Positions 8,421 through 17,419 are shown, counted from the stretch's first letter. The stretch: DNA of 64,000 bases from Streptomyces sp. SM1 (GCF_002910825.1 NZ_NEUB01000768.1:1-64000), one strand, 5' to 3'. Notes: generated from the sequence alone by a model not told the origin. Translations and numbers: made by a program.

Positions 8421-10334
8421 ATGCTGACTCTGGGCTCACTGCCCACTGACCGGCCGGAACTCGAACTGACATTCGTAGCAAGCGGTTCCCTGCGTGCCCA
8501 GACCGCGGAGATCACCGGCGTGGTGACGGTGGCGCCGGAGCAGCTGCTGGAAGACGGTGTCCCGTCGGCTCTGCCTGACGGCTCGCTCGTCTTGATCACC
8601 GGAATTTCTCCCTTCCGCCTGCGTGGCCGTATCACCACGGTTCTCGATCTGTTGCTGCAGCGGATAAGCCGGGACGGCGGCGCAGGTCTGGCCGTCAGTG
8701 CAGCTCCCGGGGCGCGCCAGCCGTTCCCCCCGGTCATCGTGGACCGGGCCAGTGGGCTGGGCATCGCCCTGCTGATCACGTCTGCTCCCACCGAGTGCTG
8801 GGAAGGCGTGCATGAGGAGATCCAGCAGTCCCGCCTGAGGTTCGCTGAGCGTCGTGCCGCCCAACTCAGCTCGCTGTTACAGGAGTTGCCGGCCCAGCTG
8901 GCCGATTCCAGGGCCATGCAGCGCATCGCGGACTGGCTCGCCCGGGTCCTCGACTGCCAGGTTCTGGTCAGCGAACCGGAGCGGGTCCTCGCCGCCTCAC
9001 CGGCCACGGCAGCAGAGCAGCTGGCTCAGGCCATCATCCGGCAGTCCGTCGACGGAGTTCTCCCCGAGACGCTCTCCGGACCCCACACCCAGCTCATCTC
9101 GCTCGCCCCGGCCTCGGCCGCGGACACCGTACTCGCGGTGGCCCGCAGAACCCCATTCGACGAGGCGGATCTGCGGTTGCTGCGTCATGCGGCGAAACTC
9201 CTGGGCCTCGTGGACCAGGCGCACCGCGAATACCGGGCAGCCTCCGGTGCCTCCCAAGCGGCGCGCAGCGCAGCGTTCGAGCTTCTTCTAGACGGCGAGG
9301 TTGAAAAGGCGCGGCGTGTCATGGCCAATTTGGCGCCCGGACTTCTGGAAACGGAAACCGCCCGCGTCTTCGTTGTGGAGACCCAGCCGTCACGCCGGGA
9401 GCTGACTGTCCGCCGCTGCAGGACATCTGTCGGCCAGCATGCCCTCGTCGTGCCTGCCCCGAGAGACGACCGGCGGATACTGATCGTGCAGCCGATCCGC
9501 CCCGACGAGGATTCCGGGGAGGATGTCTCCGCCGAACTCACCCGCCTGGTGGGCGCATTGGGGCCGCCGTCGTCTCTGGGGGGCAGCGGCGTCTACTCCA
9601 TGGCCCTGCTCGCCGACGCACTTCACGAGGCCATCACCGCCCAGAGGTTTGCCGCCTTCCAACCTGACTCCGTGGCCCTCTCCGTGCACGGCTCCGACCT
9701 CGTCAGTCTCCTGCCGCAGGCGGAAGCGCAACACTGGGCCCGCCGCCTGCTGCACCCGCTGATGCGCGACGAGACGCAGTGGGAGTCCATGCGCGAAACC
9801 CTTCCGGCCGCCCTCGCCTACCCATACACGGTGGCCGCCCGCCGGCTGCGCCTGCACCGCAACACGGTCATGCGCCGCGCCTCACGAGCCGCCGAACTCC
9901 TGCGCATGGACTTCACGTCCATAAGCGACCGCATAGCCGTCGCCCTGGCCATGGAACTGGTCACGCAACGAGAGGGTTCCGCCTCTCCGCGGCTGGCCGG
10001 TGCGGAACCGCCCTCCTTGGCGCGGCTGTTGGACACTCCCCAGGTACACGCCTGGGCACAGACCTTGGTCAGACCGGTCCAGGCAGACCGGCGTGACCTC
10101 CAGTCCACGGCGCTCGCCTGGCTCACCTTCGACGCGCACGTCGAGCCGGCAGCCCGCGCGCTCGGTCTCTCCGAGGTCACAGTGCGTTCCCATCTGCGCG
10201 CCGTGGAGAACCACATGCAGCGCGATCTCGCCACCCTCGCGGGCGTACGCGATCTGCAGTTCTCACTTCATGTCGTCACGGGCCAGCCTGATCTGCCCTC
10301 AGATCAGCAAGGGCTGTCTGTCGTTGCCTGCTGA
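8421..10334 (+). CDS. PucR/CdaR-type transcriptional regulator
   Basis: A 637-residue DNA-binding regulator. The N-terminal ~280 residues resemble a purine-catabolism-regulator (PucR) sensor domain. The middle holds a GGDEF-like linker region. A helix-turn-helix of the PucR C-terminal type lies at ~465-495 (PYTVAARRLRLHRNTVMRRA). A second HTH-like segment near the C-terminus (AARALGLSEVTVRSHLRAVENH, ~585-605) looks like another copy of the same module, which is unusual. It is isolated from obvious target genes. The convergent DNA ligase gene follows closely. Confidence 0.8.
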   Translation: MLTLGSLPTDRPELELTFVASGSLRAQTAEITGVVTVAPEQLLEDGVPSALPDGSLVLITGISPFRLRGRITTVLDLLLQRISRDGGAGLAVSAAPGARQPFPPVIVDRASGLGIALLITSAPTECWEGVHEEIQQSRLRFAERRAAQLSSLLQELPAQLADSRAMQRIADWLARVLDCQVLVSEPERVLAASPATAAEQLAQAIIRQSVDGVLPETLSGPHTQLISLAPASAADTVLAVARRTPFDEADLRLLRHAAKLLGLVDQAHREYRAASGASQAARSAAFELLLDGEVEKARRVMANLAPGLLETETARVFVVETQPSRRELTVRRCRTSVGQHALVVPAPRDDRRILIVQPIRPDEDSGEDVSAELTRLVGALGPPSSLGGSGVYSMALLADALHEAITAQRFAAFQPDSVALSVHGSDLVSLLPQAEAQHWARRLLHPLMRDETQWESMRETLPAALAYPYTVAARRLRLHRNTVMRRASRAAELLRMDFTSISDRIAVALAMELVTQREGSASPRLAGAEPPSLARLLDTPQVHAWAQTLVRPVQADRRDLQSTALAWLTFDAHVEPAARALGLSEVTVRSHLRAVENHMQRDLATLAGVRDLQFSLHVVTGQPDLPSDQQGLSVVAC

Positions 10335-10386
10335 GCGCCTCGGCGTCACAGAACTCGGCGTGAGAGAGACCCCTCCTTCTTCTTCC

Positions 10387-11373
10387 TCATGTGGTCGGCC
10401 TTCGCAGCTCGTCGAGGGGCGGCACGTCTTCGACGGCCATGTCCGCACGCACCCGCACAAAGCGCACAGGGTGGCGCAGACGGCCGCGGGCGTCCCGGGA
10501 GACATCCACGCTGATCTCGACGACGGTCTCCGGAACGACCAGAGACACCTGCAGTTTCTCCCGTGATCCCCAGCCGGCGGAGAAAGACCACCCGGCCCAC
10601 GGGTGATCCGCTACCGGGCGCAAGAGACCGCCCATGATCTGAGCCTGAACTCCCGGCAAGGCGCTCGTGCGTCCCGCATACTGCAGTCGTCCGTCGAAGT
10701 CGTGCCTGCCGAGCAGCAGTGTCCGGGGACGGTGGGGCGCCCCGGTGACCGCACCGACGATCATCTCCAGGGTGTCGCGCACCCGGAACTTCCGCCAGGA
10801 GCGTTCTCCTGGCCGATAGCTTTCGCCGCCGTCCTTGAACACGCAGCCTTCCACGCCGGCCACGGACCAGGCCAGCCACCCTCGGGCCACTTCGGCATCG
10901 TTTGTTGACGGGCACAACGTCCACGGCGCAGCCAGCCCCTCCCGCTGGAACAGGGTCTCGAGTGCCCGCCGTCTCTCGACGTATGGGCGTTCGCGCAGGC
11001 TCTGGCCCTCGACGTGGAGCAGGTCGAACACGACGTAGTGGGCCAGCTGGGCAGCCGCGGCCTGCTGAGCGACGGCGCCCCGGCGGTGCAACCGCTGCGT
11101 GAGCCGCCCGAACGCGAGCCTGTTCTCCTCCCACACGACCAATTCGCCGTCGAAGACGACGGAAAAGGGCAACCGCCGAAGGGCTGAGGTGATCTCCGGA
11201 AAGGCCGCGGATAGATCACTGCCCGTGCGCGAGCGCAGCGCCGTAGGGCCGGTAGCATCGTGTGCCGCGAACGCCCGGAAGCCATCCCATTTCGGTTCGG
11301 CAAACCAGTTCAAGGGTAGTGCAAACGTCTCGACGGGAGTCGCCAGCATTGGCTCGGAGGGAAGGTCGATCAC
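10387..11373 (-). CDS. ATP-dependent DNA ligase
   Basis: A 328-residue ligase of the LigC/LigD ligase-domain type, which seals nicks using ATP. The nucleotidyl-lysine motif I is EPKWDGFR (~residues 27-34), motif III is VVFDGELVVWEE (~72-83), and motifs IV/V read EGCVFKDGG and WRKFRVRDT (~185-210), followed by a C-terminal OB-fold region. The size is typical for minimal actinobacterial ATP ligases used in end-joining or plasmid maintenance. No Ku or polymerase domain is adjacent, so its pathway here is unknown. Confidence 0.93.
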   Translation of the reverse strand: MIDLPSEPMLATPVETFALPLNWFAEPKWDGFRAFAAHDATGPTALRSRTGSDLSAAFPEITSALRRLPFSVVFDGELVVWEENRLAFGRLTQRLHRRGAVAQQAAAAQLAHYVVFDLLHVEGQSLRERPYVERRRALETLFQREGLAAPWTLCPSTNDAEVARGWLAWSVAGVEGCVFKDGGESYRPGERSWRKFRVRDTLEMIVGAVTGAPHRPRTLLLGRHDFDGRLQYAGRTSALPGVQAQIMGGLLRPVADHPWAGWSFSAGWGSREKLQVSLVVPETVVEISVDVSRDARGRLRHPVRFVRVRADMAVEDVPPLDELRRPTT

Positions 11374-11876
11374 ATCGGAGGGCTACCACAAACGCCTCGC
11401 GGGACGAAGGAAGACACGAGGAAAAACGGCTCGTCAGTATGGGGTTAGATCACCTTCCACGTCACCGCAAGAGACCACCGGGAAATGTCTCTCTATCGAC
11501 CAACCTGCCGTTCGTGGCGTGGTGTTCAGGGTGGGGCGGAAGTTTGCCAAGTGATAGACGAGCTACGCGTGCGGCCTGAAAGTGTGCAACCCCGACACCC
11601 CTGTCATGAGGAAGGTGCACTTCCGCGCCGGCATGTAGCCGACTGGTGCAATACCGACAGGTGTCAACGGCCAGTTTGTGCACCGGCGAAATGGCATCGC
11701 CACGCGCATATGCCTAGCGTTGCCGATGCAAGCCCGGCCAACCATGAGGCGAGTGAGGCTCAAGCCGAAACTGCCCACGGGGAAGCCGACAAAGCCCGCG
11801 GCGGTGAACCGCTGCACGCACCGGGAGGCGGGCGCTGAAAGGTGGTTGGAGCCACCGCATATGAAGGAGCGCACCG
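11374..11876 (+). other. Intergenic stretch, about 500 nt
   Basis: Between the ligase start (reverse) and the next forward gene. Short overlapping frames occur but none has coding bias or a ribosome-binding site. It must contain the ligase promoter and that of the gene at 11877. TGAAGGAG lies just before 11877. Nothing else identifiable. Confidence 0.35.
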
Positions 11877-12395
11877 ATGATCCACCCCCACCCCGAAGCG
11901 TCCAACTCTGACGAGTTCAAAGGTTTCGATGAAGCCCGGCGCATCATGTGGTGCCATGAAGCTCGTGCCCGCGTGTACGAACGGTTCGAGCAGACGAGCT
12001 TCATCGGTGACACGAACGTTGCAGCGGTCCACGTCGACAACACCACCAGGGCAGACCGTGTGTTCCTCGTGGCTTTCGACAAGGCCGGCCAGCAGGTCGG
12101 CGTCGACACGCTCTTCATCGACGAGCCGAATCAACACCTCGGCATCGCGCCCGAGTTCGACCACGATTTCACCGGCATGGACGTCGTTCCGGACTCTCAG
12201 CTTGACCAGTCCATCTCTCGCGAGAACGGCTGGGTCGTCAACCTGAAGGTACTGCGCGAGTACGACCCCTTGGCCGATCGCCGGGCCACGCAGCGTGCGG
12301 TGTTCCTGGCACATCTGCAGGACATGATGAAGAACGGTGATGTCCGCGGATTCCTGTTTGGCCGGGGTGAGTCCGACGACACCGATGCGGCGTGA
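11877..12395 (+). CDS. Hypothetical soluble protein, 172 residues
   Basis: ATG 11877 is preceded by TGAAGGAGCGCACCG, a good ribosome-binding site. The protein is acidic with a mixed alpha/beta pattern (TNVAAVHVDNTTRADRVFLV, VGVDTLFIDEPNQHLGIAPEF). There are no membrane helices and no recognised domain. It is a single-gene unit closed by the long inverted repeat at 12415-12458. I take it as the first gene of the first backbone block because from here on codon usage is even and the genes are intact. Confidence 0.65.
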   Translation: MIHPHPEASNSDEFKGFDEARRIMWCHEARARVYERFEQTSFIGDTNVAAVHVDNTTRADRVFLVAFDKAGQQVGVDTLFIDEPNQHLGIAPEFDHDFTGMDVVPDSQLDQSISRENGWVVNLKVLREYDPLADRRATQRAVFLAHLQDMMKNGDVRGFLFGRGESDDTDAA

Positions 12396-12414
12396 GAGAC
12401 CACGACCTCGTACC

Positions 12415-12458
12415 TCAGACGACCCCCGCCGGCAGCCTGGCTGGCGGGGGTCGTCTGA
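12415..12458 (+). terminator. Inverted repeat, likely transcription terminator
   Basis: A 16-bp perfect stem (left arm TCAGACGACCCCCGCC, right arm at 12443-12458) with a 12-nt loop lies 20 nt after the stop at 12395. There is no strong U-tract, as is usual for streptomycete hairpin terminators. Confidence 0.8.
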
Positions 12459-12600
12459 TCTCTGACGCTGTTACGAGTGCTGCGTTTCGCAACAGGGGAG
12501 GGCATCAGCACAGCTGATCCGGGTGTCGAACCCAGGCCGAGTGCTTTGCGGGGAGACATGCCGTGGACCGGCTAACGCCGGTCCCGGGTGACGCCTCGCG

Positions 12601-13029
12601 GTGAGCTCTACGAGGCCCACGCAGTTCGTCTTCGACATCGTCGACCAGAACCTTCCCCCCCCGACCTCGAGCAGCGACTGGGCGGCAGAGCCCAGGACCG
12701 CCTCCGCCGATTCCGGGCTCCCGCTGGACGACGTCCTCGATCTGAGCACAGCGCTCGATCTCGTCGATGCGAAGATCGAGCTGCTCAGCGAGTACAAGCT
12801 CAAATACCCGCAGGACTACGCGCCGGATGGCATCCGGTCCATGAACGACGAGGTCGAGCAGCTGCACCAGCTGCGCACGCGCCTGATGGACCTGCAGGCC
12901 CGCCGGGAAGCAGAGTCCTCCGCCCTGAGAAGACGACGATGCCCTGACCGCCTCGTGGCGGTCAGGGCATCGAATCAGGCTCGGTACGCGGCAGTGCCGC
13001 CCTGCCGGGTCGTCACACCGGCGGGATGA
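12601..13029 (+). CDS. Hypothetical helical protein; 3' end uncertain
   Basis: GTG 12601. The first ~110 residues look coding: an acidic start, then a helical hairpin (LDLSTALDLVDAKIELLSEY, MNDEVEQLHQLRTRLMDLQARREAE), probably a small coiled coil. After residue ~112 the frame becomes Arg-rich and runs through a perfect terminator hairpin (12937-12972) into the 3' end of the convergent LysM gene. A one-base shift would stop at TGA 12926-12928, just before the hairpin. The true protein may therefore be ~109 residues, with an indel in this sequence. Confidence 0.5.
   Translation: MSSTRPTQFVFDIVDQNLPPPTSSSDWAAEPRTASADSGLPLDDVLDLSTALDLVDAKIELLSEYKLKYPQDYAPDGIRSMNDEVEQLHQLRTRLMDLQARREAESSALRRRRCPDRLVAVRASNQARYAAVPPCRVVTPAG
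12937..12972 (+). terminator. Bidirectional terminator hairpin
   Basis: A perfect 16-bp stem (CGATGCCCTGACCGCC and its complement) with the 4-nt loop TCGT sits between convergent genes and should serve both strands. Confidence 0.85.
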
Positions 13030-13570
13030 GCAGCGAGGCCCCCGCGTAGATGAGATCCGGATTCTGGATCTTGTTCGTCTCGACCAGGATGCCGATCGGC
13101 ATCCCCGTCGTCCCCGAGATCGCGGTGAGCGTATCGCCTGGCTTGATGGTGTACGGCTTCGCCTTCGGCGCGGGCTTCGCCTCGGCCGGTGCACCCGATC
13201 CGTTGGGCTTGTCCTCGTCGCCGCGACCCGGCGTCGGATCCTGACTCGCCCCGTTCTCGTCCTGCTTCCCCGTGCCGCCCTCGCTCGGCTGCTGGGCGCT
13301 GCCGCCTCCGGCGTTCTTCTCGCCGGGATTCACCGGTGCCTCGACCGGGGCGTGATTGCCCTGCAGTGCCTGGATGAAGCCGCCGTCGGACGTCGCGAGC
13401 TGCGTCAGGCCCCATCCGGCGAAGAGCGCCGCTCCGCCCACCATGACGCTGGCGGCGATGACGGGTCCGTTGCCGAAGCCCATCGGGCCGGCGTGACTCC
13501 CGGCAGCTGCTCTCGTCTGCGCCGACGGCTTCGACGTCGTCCCCACTGGCCTCTGAATCGTAGCCGTCAT
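13013..13570 (-). CDS. Membrane-anchored LysM-domain protein
   Basis: 185 residues from ATG 13570, chosen over upstream starts because AGGAG lies in front of it. One transmembrane helix at ~40-65 (GPVIAASVMVGGAALFAGWGL), then a long disordered Pro/Gly/Asp-rich linker, then a C-terminal LysM domain (YTIKPGDTLTAISGTTGMPI... LIYAGASLLIPP, ~138-185). LysM binds peptidoglycan, so the protein probably spans the membrane and contacts the cell wall. In a mobile element this could help localise an envelope machine. It is divergent from the Ala/Pro-rich protein gene. Confidence 0.88.
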   Translation of the reverse strand: MTATIQRPVGTTSKPSAQTRAAAGSHAGPMGFGNGPVIAASVMVGGAALFAGWGLTQLATSDGGFIQALQGNHAPVEAPVNPGEKNAGGGSAQQPSEGGTGKQDENGASQDPTPGRGDEDKPNGSGAPAEAKPAPKAKPYTIKPGDTLTAISGTTGMPIGILVETNKIQNPDLIYAGASLLIPPV

Positions 13571-13754
13571 CCCTGTCCCGACTCCTCTGTGAATAGCACG
13601 CACAATCATTCATGTCCGACATTGGCATTCTACTCATAGTCGAACTGAAGTTGATAGAATAAGGGATTGGATGGCAGTCCGAATCCTGTCCGATAGCCCC
13701 CCAATGGACCCCTGAGTCACCGACCGCCAGACCGAACGAAGGAACCGCATCACC
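13571..13754 (+). promoter_or_regulatory. Divergent promoter region, AT-richer than surroundings
   Basis: 184 nt between divergent genes with clearly lower GC. On the + strand, GATAGAAT (13653-13660) contains TAGAAT, a match to the streptomycete TAGRRT -10 pattern and to the GATAG sequence seen before other backbone genes. It lies about 95 nt before ATG 13755. Confidence 0.5.
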
Positions 13755-14681
13755 ATGGCCAACTACTCCATCTCCGCCAGCCAGATCACCGAGGGCAAGA
13801 ACGTCTTCATCCGCGGGAAGCTCGGCTTCGCCGTACTCGCCCGCCTCATCGAAGGCACGGAGCTCGTTGCCAGCGACCAGCGCAAGACGAAGAACGGGAT
13901 GAGCCCCATCGGCAAGCCGCACACCACCGCGACGATCATTCACGCCGAGGTCCAGTTCGCCGATCCGAACAACCCCACCCTCGAAGAGCAGTTCGTCTCC
14001 GAGCGCCGCTACGACTCCCCGAAGCGGCCCGAAACCGGACCCAACTACTCCATCGACTCCAAGGGCAGCACCCTGCCGGTCATCGCGATCCCTTCTCCGA
14101 AGGGCGACGGCACCTACGACCAGGACGAGTCCGGTCAGGAGCTCGCGCAGGGCCTCGACGTCACGCTCGTGCTGCGCACCTACAAGCCGAAGAACTTCAA
14201 CAACCGAGGCCTGGCCCTCGAGCAGGTGATCGTCCACGAGGCGCCGCGCTACTACAAGGCCGGCGGCATCGACCAGGCTGAGCTGGCTGCGCGTGGCATC
14301 GTGCTCAACGGCACGCCGCGTCCCGTTCAGGCCACTCCTGCCAGCGCTGCCCCTGCCGCCGCCGTCCCGGTGGCGACGGAGGTCGAGGACGGCCTGTCCT
14401 TCCCGGCCCCCCAGCCGGCGTCCGCACCTGTGGCCGTGGCCGCGCAGGCTCCCGTTCAGGCTCAGGCCCCGGCGACCGCCGTGGCTGCGCCCGTCGCTGC
14501 GGCTCCTGCTCCGGCCGCGGCTCCTGCCCAGCAGGAGACCCTGGAGCAGAAGCTCGCGCGCCTTGAGGCCGAGAACGCCTCCCTCAAGGACGCCGGTTCG
14601 GCCGTGGGCTCGCCCGTGGCCACCGACCCCTGGAACGGCTCCGGCCTGGCCCAGCAGGCGGGGATCACCTACCAGGGCTGA
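13755..14681 (+). CDS. Unrecognised protein with an Ala/Pro linker and short coiled coil
   Basis: 308 residues. The N-terminal ~175 residues are beta-rich (NVFIRGKLGFAVLARLIEG, ATIIHAEVQFAD, LDVTLVLRTYKPKN) and could be an OB-like nucleic-acid-binding fold. This is inference from pattern only. Then comes an Ala/Pro-rich flexible linker (~185-260), a short coiled coil (LEQKLARLEAENASLKD, ~262-278) and a conserved-looking tail. Flexible linker plus tail is the architecture of single-strand-binding proteins, but the usual acidic tip is absent. It is directly upstream of the primase-like gene and ends in a terminator hairpin. Confidence 0.75.
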   Translation: MANYSISASQITEGKNVFIRGKLGFAVLARLIEGTELVASDQRKTKNGMSPIGKPHTTATIIHAEVQFADPNNPTLEEQFVSERRYDSPKRPETGPNYSIDSKGSTLPVIAIPSPKGDGTYDQDESGQELAQGLDVTLVLRTYKPKNFNNRGLALEQVIVHEAPRYYKAGGIDQAELAARGIVLNGTPRPVQATPASAAPAAAVPVATEVEDGLSFPAPQPASAPVAVAAQAPVQAQAPATAVAAPVAAAPAPAAAPAQQETLEQKLARLEAENASLKDAGSAVGSPVATDPWNGSGLAQQAGITYQG

Positions 14682-14701
14682 TCCACGCTGACCCTCGATG
14701 A

Positions 14702-14736
14702 GACCCCCGTACTCGCATCCGTGCGGTACGGGGGTC
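14702..14736 (+). terminator. Terminator hairpin with pyrimidine tract
   Basis: An 11-bp stem (GACCCCCGTAC and its complement) with a 13-nt loop, followed by CTGTCTTTCTCTTC, lies 20 nt after the stop. Confidence 0.8.
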
Positions 14737-14776
14737 CTGTCTTTCTCTTCCCCTCCTGACGCCTCCGACCGAAAGC

Positions 14777-15835
14777 GTGCGTCCCACGATGACTCCAGCC
14801 GACCCCCATGCCTGGTTCCCGCAGTTCTACGGCAACCCCGCGATCCGCACTCTCGCCAGTGCCTGTCGGTGGACCATCTCCGGACAGATCGGGGAAGAGA
14901 CCCCCGACAATCCCACCAAGCCGCCGAAGCGCAAGGCCCCGATCGACGTACGGCACCTGCTCGCCGGCTGCACGTCCAGCTGCAAGCACGCCAGCCCACT
15001 ACGCGGAGCCTTCGCCCTGGACGAGACCTGCCTGCTCACCCTCGACGAACTCACCGCGGCGATACCGAACGCCGCGAACACCGCCTTCTACCTCCAGGCC
15101 CAGACTGACGGGCTGCTCGTCCTCGACATCGAGGCCGACTGCCCGCCAGGAGTGGCCACAGACCTGCTGCGGCTGCCGGGCATCCTCTACTCGGAGCTGT
15201 CGATGTCCGGCCAGGGCTTCCATCTCGTCATGCCGCTGCCGAAGAACTTCCACGACTTCCCTGTAGCCGCCGGCAAGCGCGTCCTGCGTGAGGAACACGG
15301 CTGGTACGAGCTGCTCCTGGACCACTGGTCGACCTTCACCCGCCAGCCGGTGCCCGATCGCATCGTCGCTCACGTCAACACAGCAACTAATGTGCCGGCC
15401 TTCGCCTCCATCGAGGACCTCTACGCGCAGCTGGCCGTGAACGCCAGCGAGAGCTCCGGTGCTTCAGCATCAGCTGTCGACACCACCGAGGACATGCCCG
15501 ACATCCCGTACTCGCAGGCGATCGTCGAGCAGGCCCTGGCCAGTGCACGCCATCAGCTCCGGGATCCCGGCGACTTCAACCACGACATGTCCCGCTGGGA
15601 ATTCTCGGTTCTCGCCTCGCTCTACGGCTGGATGCGGACGCAACTGCGCGCCTACAGCGCCCTCGGCGTCGAGTACTCGACGGGCGACACCGCGTGGTTG
15701 CTCTACAAGGCGGCGGTCGATGTCATCCCTGCGCGCCCCAAGCACCGCGAGCGGCGCAACGGCCGGCCCTTCCTCCTCGACCGGGCGGCTGCGCTCGTGG
15801 CCGACCGCGAGGCCCGTTCCTCGTCGACCAACTGA
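14777..15835 (+). CDS. Archaeo-eukaryotic primase (AEP)-like protein
   Basis: Up to 352 residues; starts at GTG 14777 or ATG 14789. Two blocks match the AEP/PrimPol core: an acidic hDhE motif (LLVLDIEADC, ~residues 115-124) and, after a short helix, S-x-x-G-x-x-H (SMSGQGFHLVM, ~144-154), the nucleotide-binding histidine motif. The third acidic residue I would expect in such an enzyme is not obvious. A Cys/His stretch before the core (LLAGCTSSCKHA, ~58-69) may bind zinc. In mobile elements such proteins prime replication. There is no fused helicase, and a UvrD-like helicase lies 7.4 kb downstream. Confidence 0.65.
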   Translation: MRPTMTPADPHAWFPQFYGNPAIRTLASACRWTISGQIGEETPDNPTKPPKRKAPIDVRHLLAGCTSSCKHASPLRGAFALDETCLLTLDELTAAIPNAANTAFYLQAQTDGLLVLDIEADCPPGVATDLLRLPGILYSELSMSGQGFHLVMPLPKNFHDFPVAAGKRVLREEHGWYELLLDHWSTFTRQPVPDRIVAHVNTATNVPAFASIEDLYAQLAVNASESSGASASAVDTTEDMPDIPYSQAIVEQALASARHQLRDPGDFNHDMSRWEFSVLASLYGWMRTQLRAYSALGVEYSTGDTAWLLYKAAVDVIPARPKHRERRNGRPFLLDRAAALVADREARSSSTN

Positions 15836-16166
15836 CGCTCTGTTCCTGCTGCTGCTTCTGCTCCTGGTTCATCTGCTGCCTCCGGCAACGGGGGTGGGGT
15901 GGGTGACGGGTGCTGCGGCGGGGCCGGGCACAGGTGGAGGACAGTGCTGGATCGCGCGGAGCGCGATCGGGTGGCGATGTGCAGCGGGGCTCCATCGCCA
16001 CCAATGGCGGGAGTGCAGGTCTCCGCCAGGCTCCGACGGCGCGGCCCGCGCCACAGGACCCTTCACGGCCTATGCAGCCTCGGCGGCGCCGAGAGCAGCA
16101 GCGCCGTCCTCCGACATCTCTTGGCTTTCTCTCTCTTCCTCGCCCACGCACAGAAAAGACGTCGAC
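15836..16166 (+). promoter_or_regulatory. 330-nt leader with several hairpins before the MoxR gene
   Basis: No gene is credible here. Two clear inverted repeats occur: GATCGCGC/GCGCGATC around 15951-15969, and GGTGGCGATG (15970-15979) pairing with 15993-16002. The MoxR start at 16167 has only a weak purine site (GAAAAGACG). The region probably combines the terminator of the primase-like gene and the promoter/leader of the MoxR gene. Confidence 0.45.
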
Positions 16167-17408
16167 ATGAAGTTCAACGACACCCTGACGACCCTCATCA
16201 AGCAGTCCCTTGAGGTCGGCGCGACGCCCGCTCTCATGGGCGAACCCGGCATCGGCAAGTCCAGCTTCGTCGAGGACCTGGCCTACTCCATGGGCACGCA
16301 GGCATTCACGCTGCCGTGCAACCAGCTCGCCGACAAAGCAGACCTCACCGGTGCGCGCCTGGTGCCGTACACCAAGGACGACGGCACGCAGAGCTACAAG
16401 CAGGTCTTTTACCCGCACCAGGTGATCCAGGAGTGCATCGACTACGCCGAGAAGAACCCGCGCGAGTGGCCGATCCTCTTCCTCGACGAGATCAACCGCA
16501 CCACCTCCGACGTCACCTCCGGCGCGCTGACCCTGGTCACGCTGCGCCGCATGGGGTACGTCGACCTGCCCAAGAACGTCCGCATCGTCGTGGCCGGCAA
16601 CGACAGGGGCAACGTCACCTCGCTCGACGAGGCAAGCCTGTCCCGCTTCGCGATCTTTCACGTCGAGCCCGACGCCGCCACCCTCATGTCCGTCCTCGGC
16701 GACAACATGAACCCCTGGGTGAAGACGGTGCTCACGCAAGCCCCCGGGCTCGTCTTCCAGAAGTCGACGCCCGAGGCCATCGTCGCCGACGGCCAGGACG
16801 ACGACGACAACGGCAACGTCACGATGGCCGATCTGTTCGACGGCGGCGAGGAGATGAACCAGCTCACCACGCCGCGCACCATCGACAACCTGTCGAAGTG
16901 GCTCAACGCGGCCGACCCGCAGCAGCTGGCGCAGTATCTGGCCACCCCGATCCAGATCGGCGACCGCGAGACCTCGCTGCTGAACGAGGCCATCGAGGCC
17001 TACGTCGGGGACACCATGTTCACCACGCAGCTCGTGGCCACCATCGCCCAGGACCTGGCGAGCAACGTCGGCGGCGTGCAGCAGAACCGGGTGAACGTCC
17101 CGAAGCCGAACTGCTACCAGAGCTTGAAGGCCGCAGCGACCATGACCGACATGGCCGCGGTCATCGCGACGCTGACCGACAACGAGAAGTCCGGGTCGCT
17201 GCTGTACGCGCTCAAGGAGAGCAAGGACAACGCGCGCCTCATCGAGCAGCTGGCCCAGGCCATCACCCAGATCGAGCCGGAGCACACCCGCACGCTCATC
17301 GAGATGGTGACCAGCCAGCAGATCGACCGCCAGAACCTCGAGGCCTTCATGGAGATCGACGCTCCGATCGTCAACCAGGCCAAGCCGGTCCTCTCGGCCT
17401 TCCTCTGA
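16167..17408 (+). CDS. MoxR-type AAA+ ATPase
   Basis: 413 residues. Walker A GEPGIGKSS at ~25-33, Walker B ILFLDEINR at ~103-111, sensor-1 region IVVAGNDRG (~137-145) and an Arg-finger region SLSRFAIFHVEP (~155-166). The layout is that of MoxR/RavA-like AAA+ chaperones, which work with a VWA-domain partner to remodel proteins or insert cofactors. That partner is the next gene. An acidic insertion (DGQDDDDNGN, ~208-217) follows the ATPase core, and the C-terminal half is helical and unique. It is separated from the VWA gene by a long hairpin rather than coupled to it. Confidence 0.92.
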   Translation: MKFNDTLTTLIKQSLEVGATPALMGEPGIGKSSFVEDLAYSMGTQAFTLPCNQLADKADLTGARLVPYTKDDGTQSYKQVFYPHQVIQECIDYAEKNPREWPILFLDEINRTTSDVTSGALTLVTLRRMGYVDLPKNVRIVVAGNDRGNVTSLDEASLSRFAIFHVEPDAATLMSVLGDNMNPWVKTVLTQAPGLVFQKSTPEAIVADGQDDDDNGNVTMADLFDGGEEMNQLTTPRTIDNLSKWLNAADPQQLAQYLATPIQIGDRETSLLNEAIEAYVGDTMFTTQLVATIAQDLASNVGGVQQNRVNVPKPNCYQSLKAAATMTDMAAVIATLTDNEKSGSLLYALKESKDNARLIEQLAQAITQIEPEHTRTLIEMVTSQQIDRQNLEAFMEIDAPIVNQAKPVLSAFL

Positions 17409-17419
17409 TCGCTCGCTCA

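Noticed and set aside
12520-12560. A GTGTCGAACCC stretch resembling a tRNA T-loop
   Set aside because: No acceptor, D or anticodon stems can be built around it.
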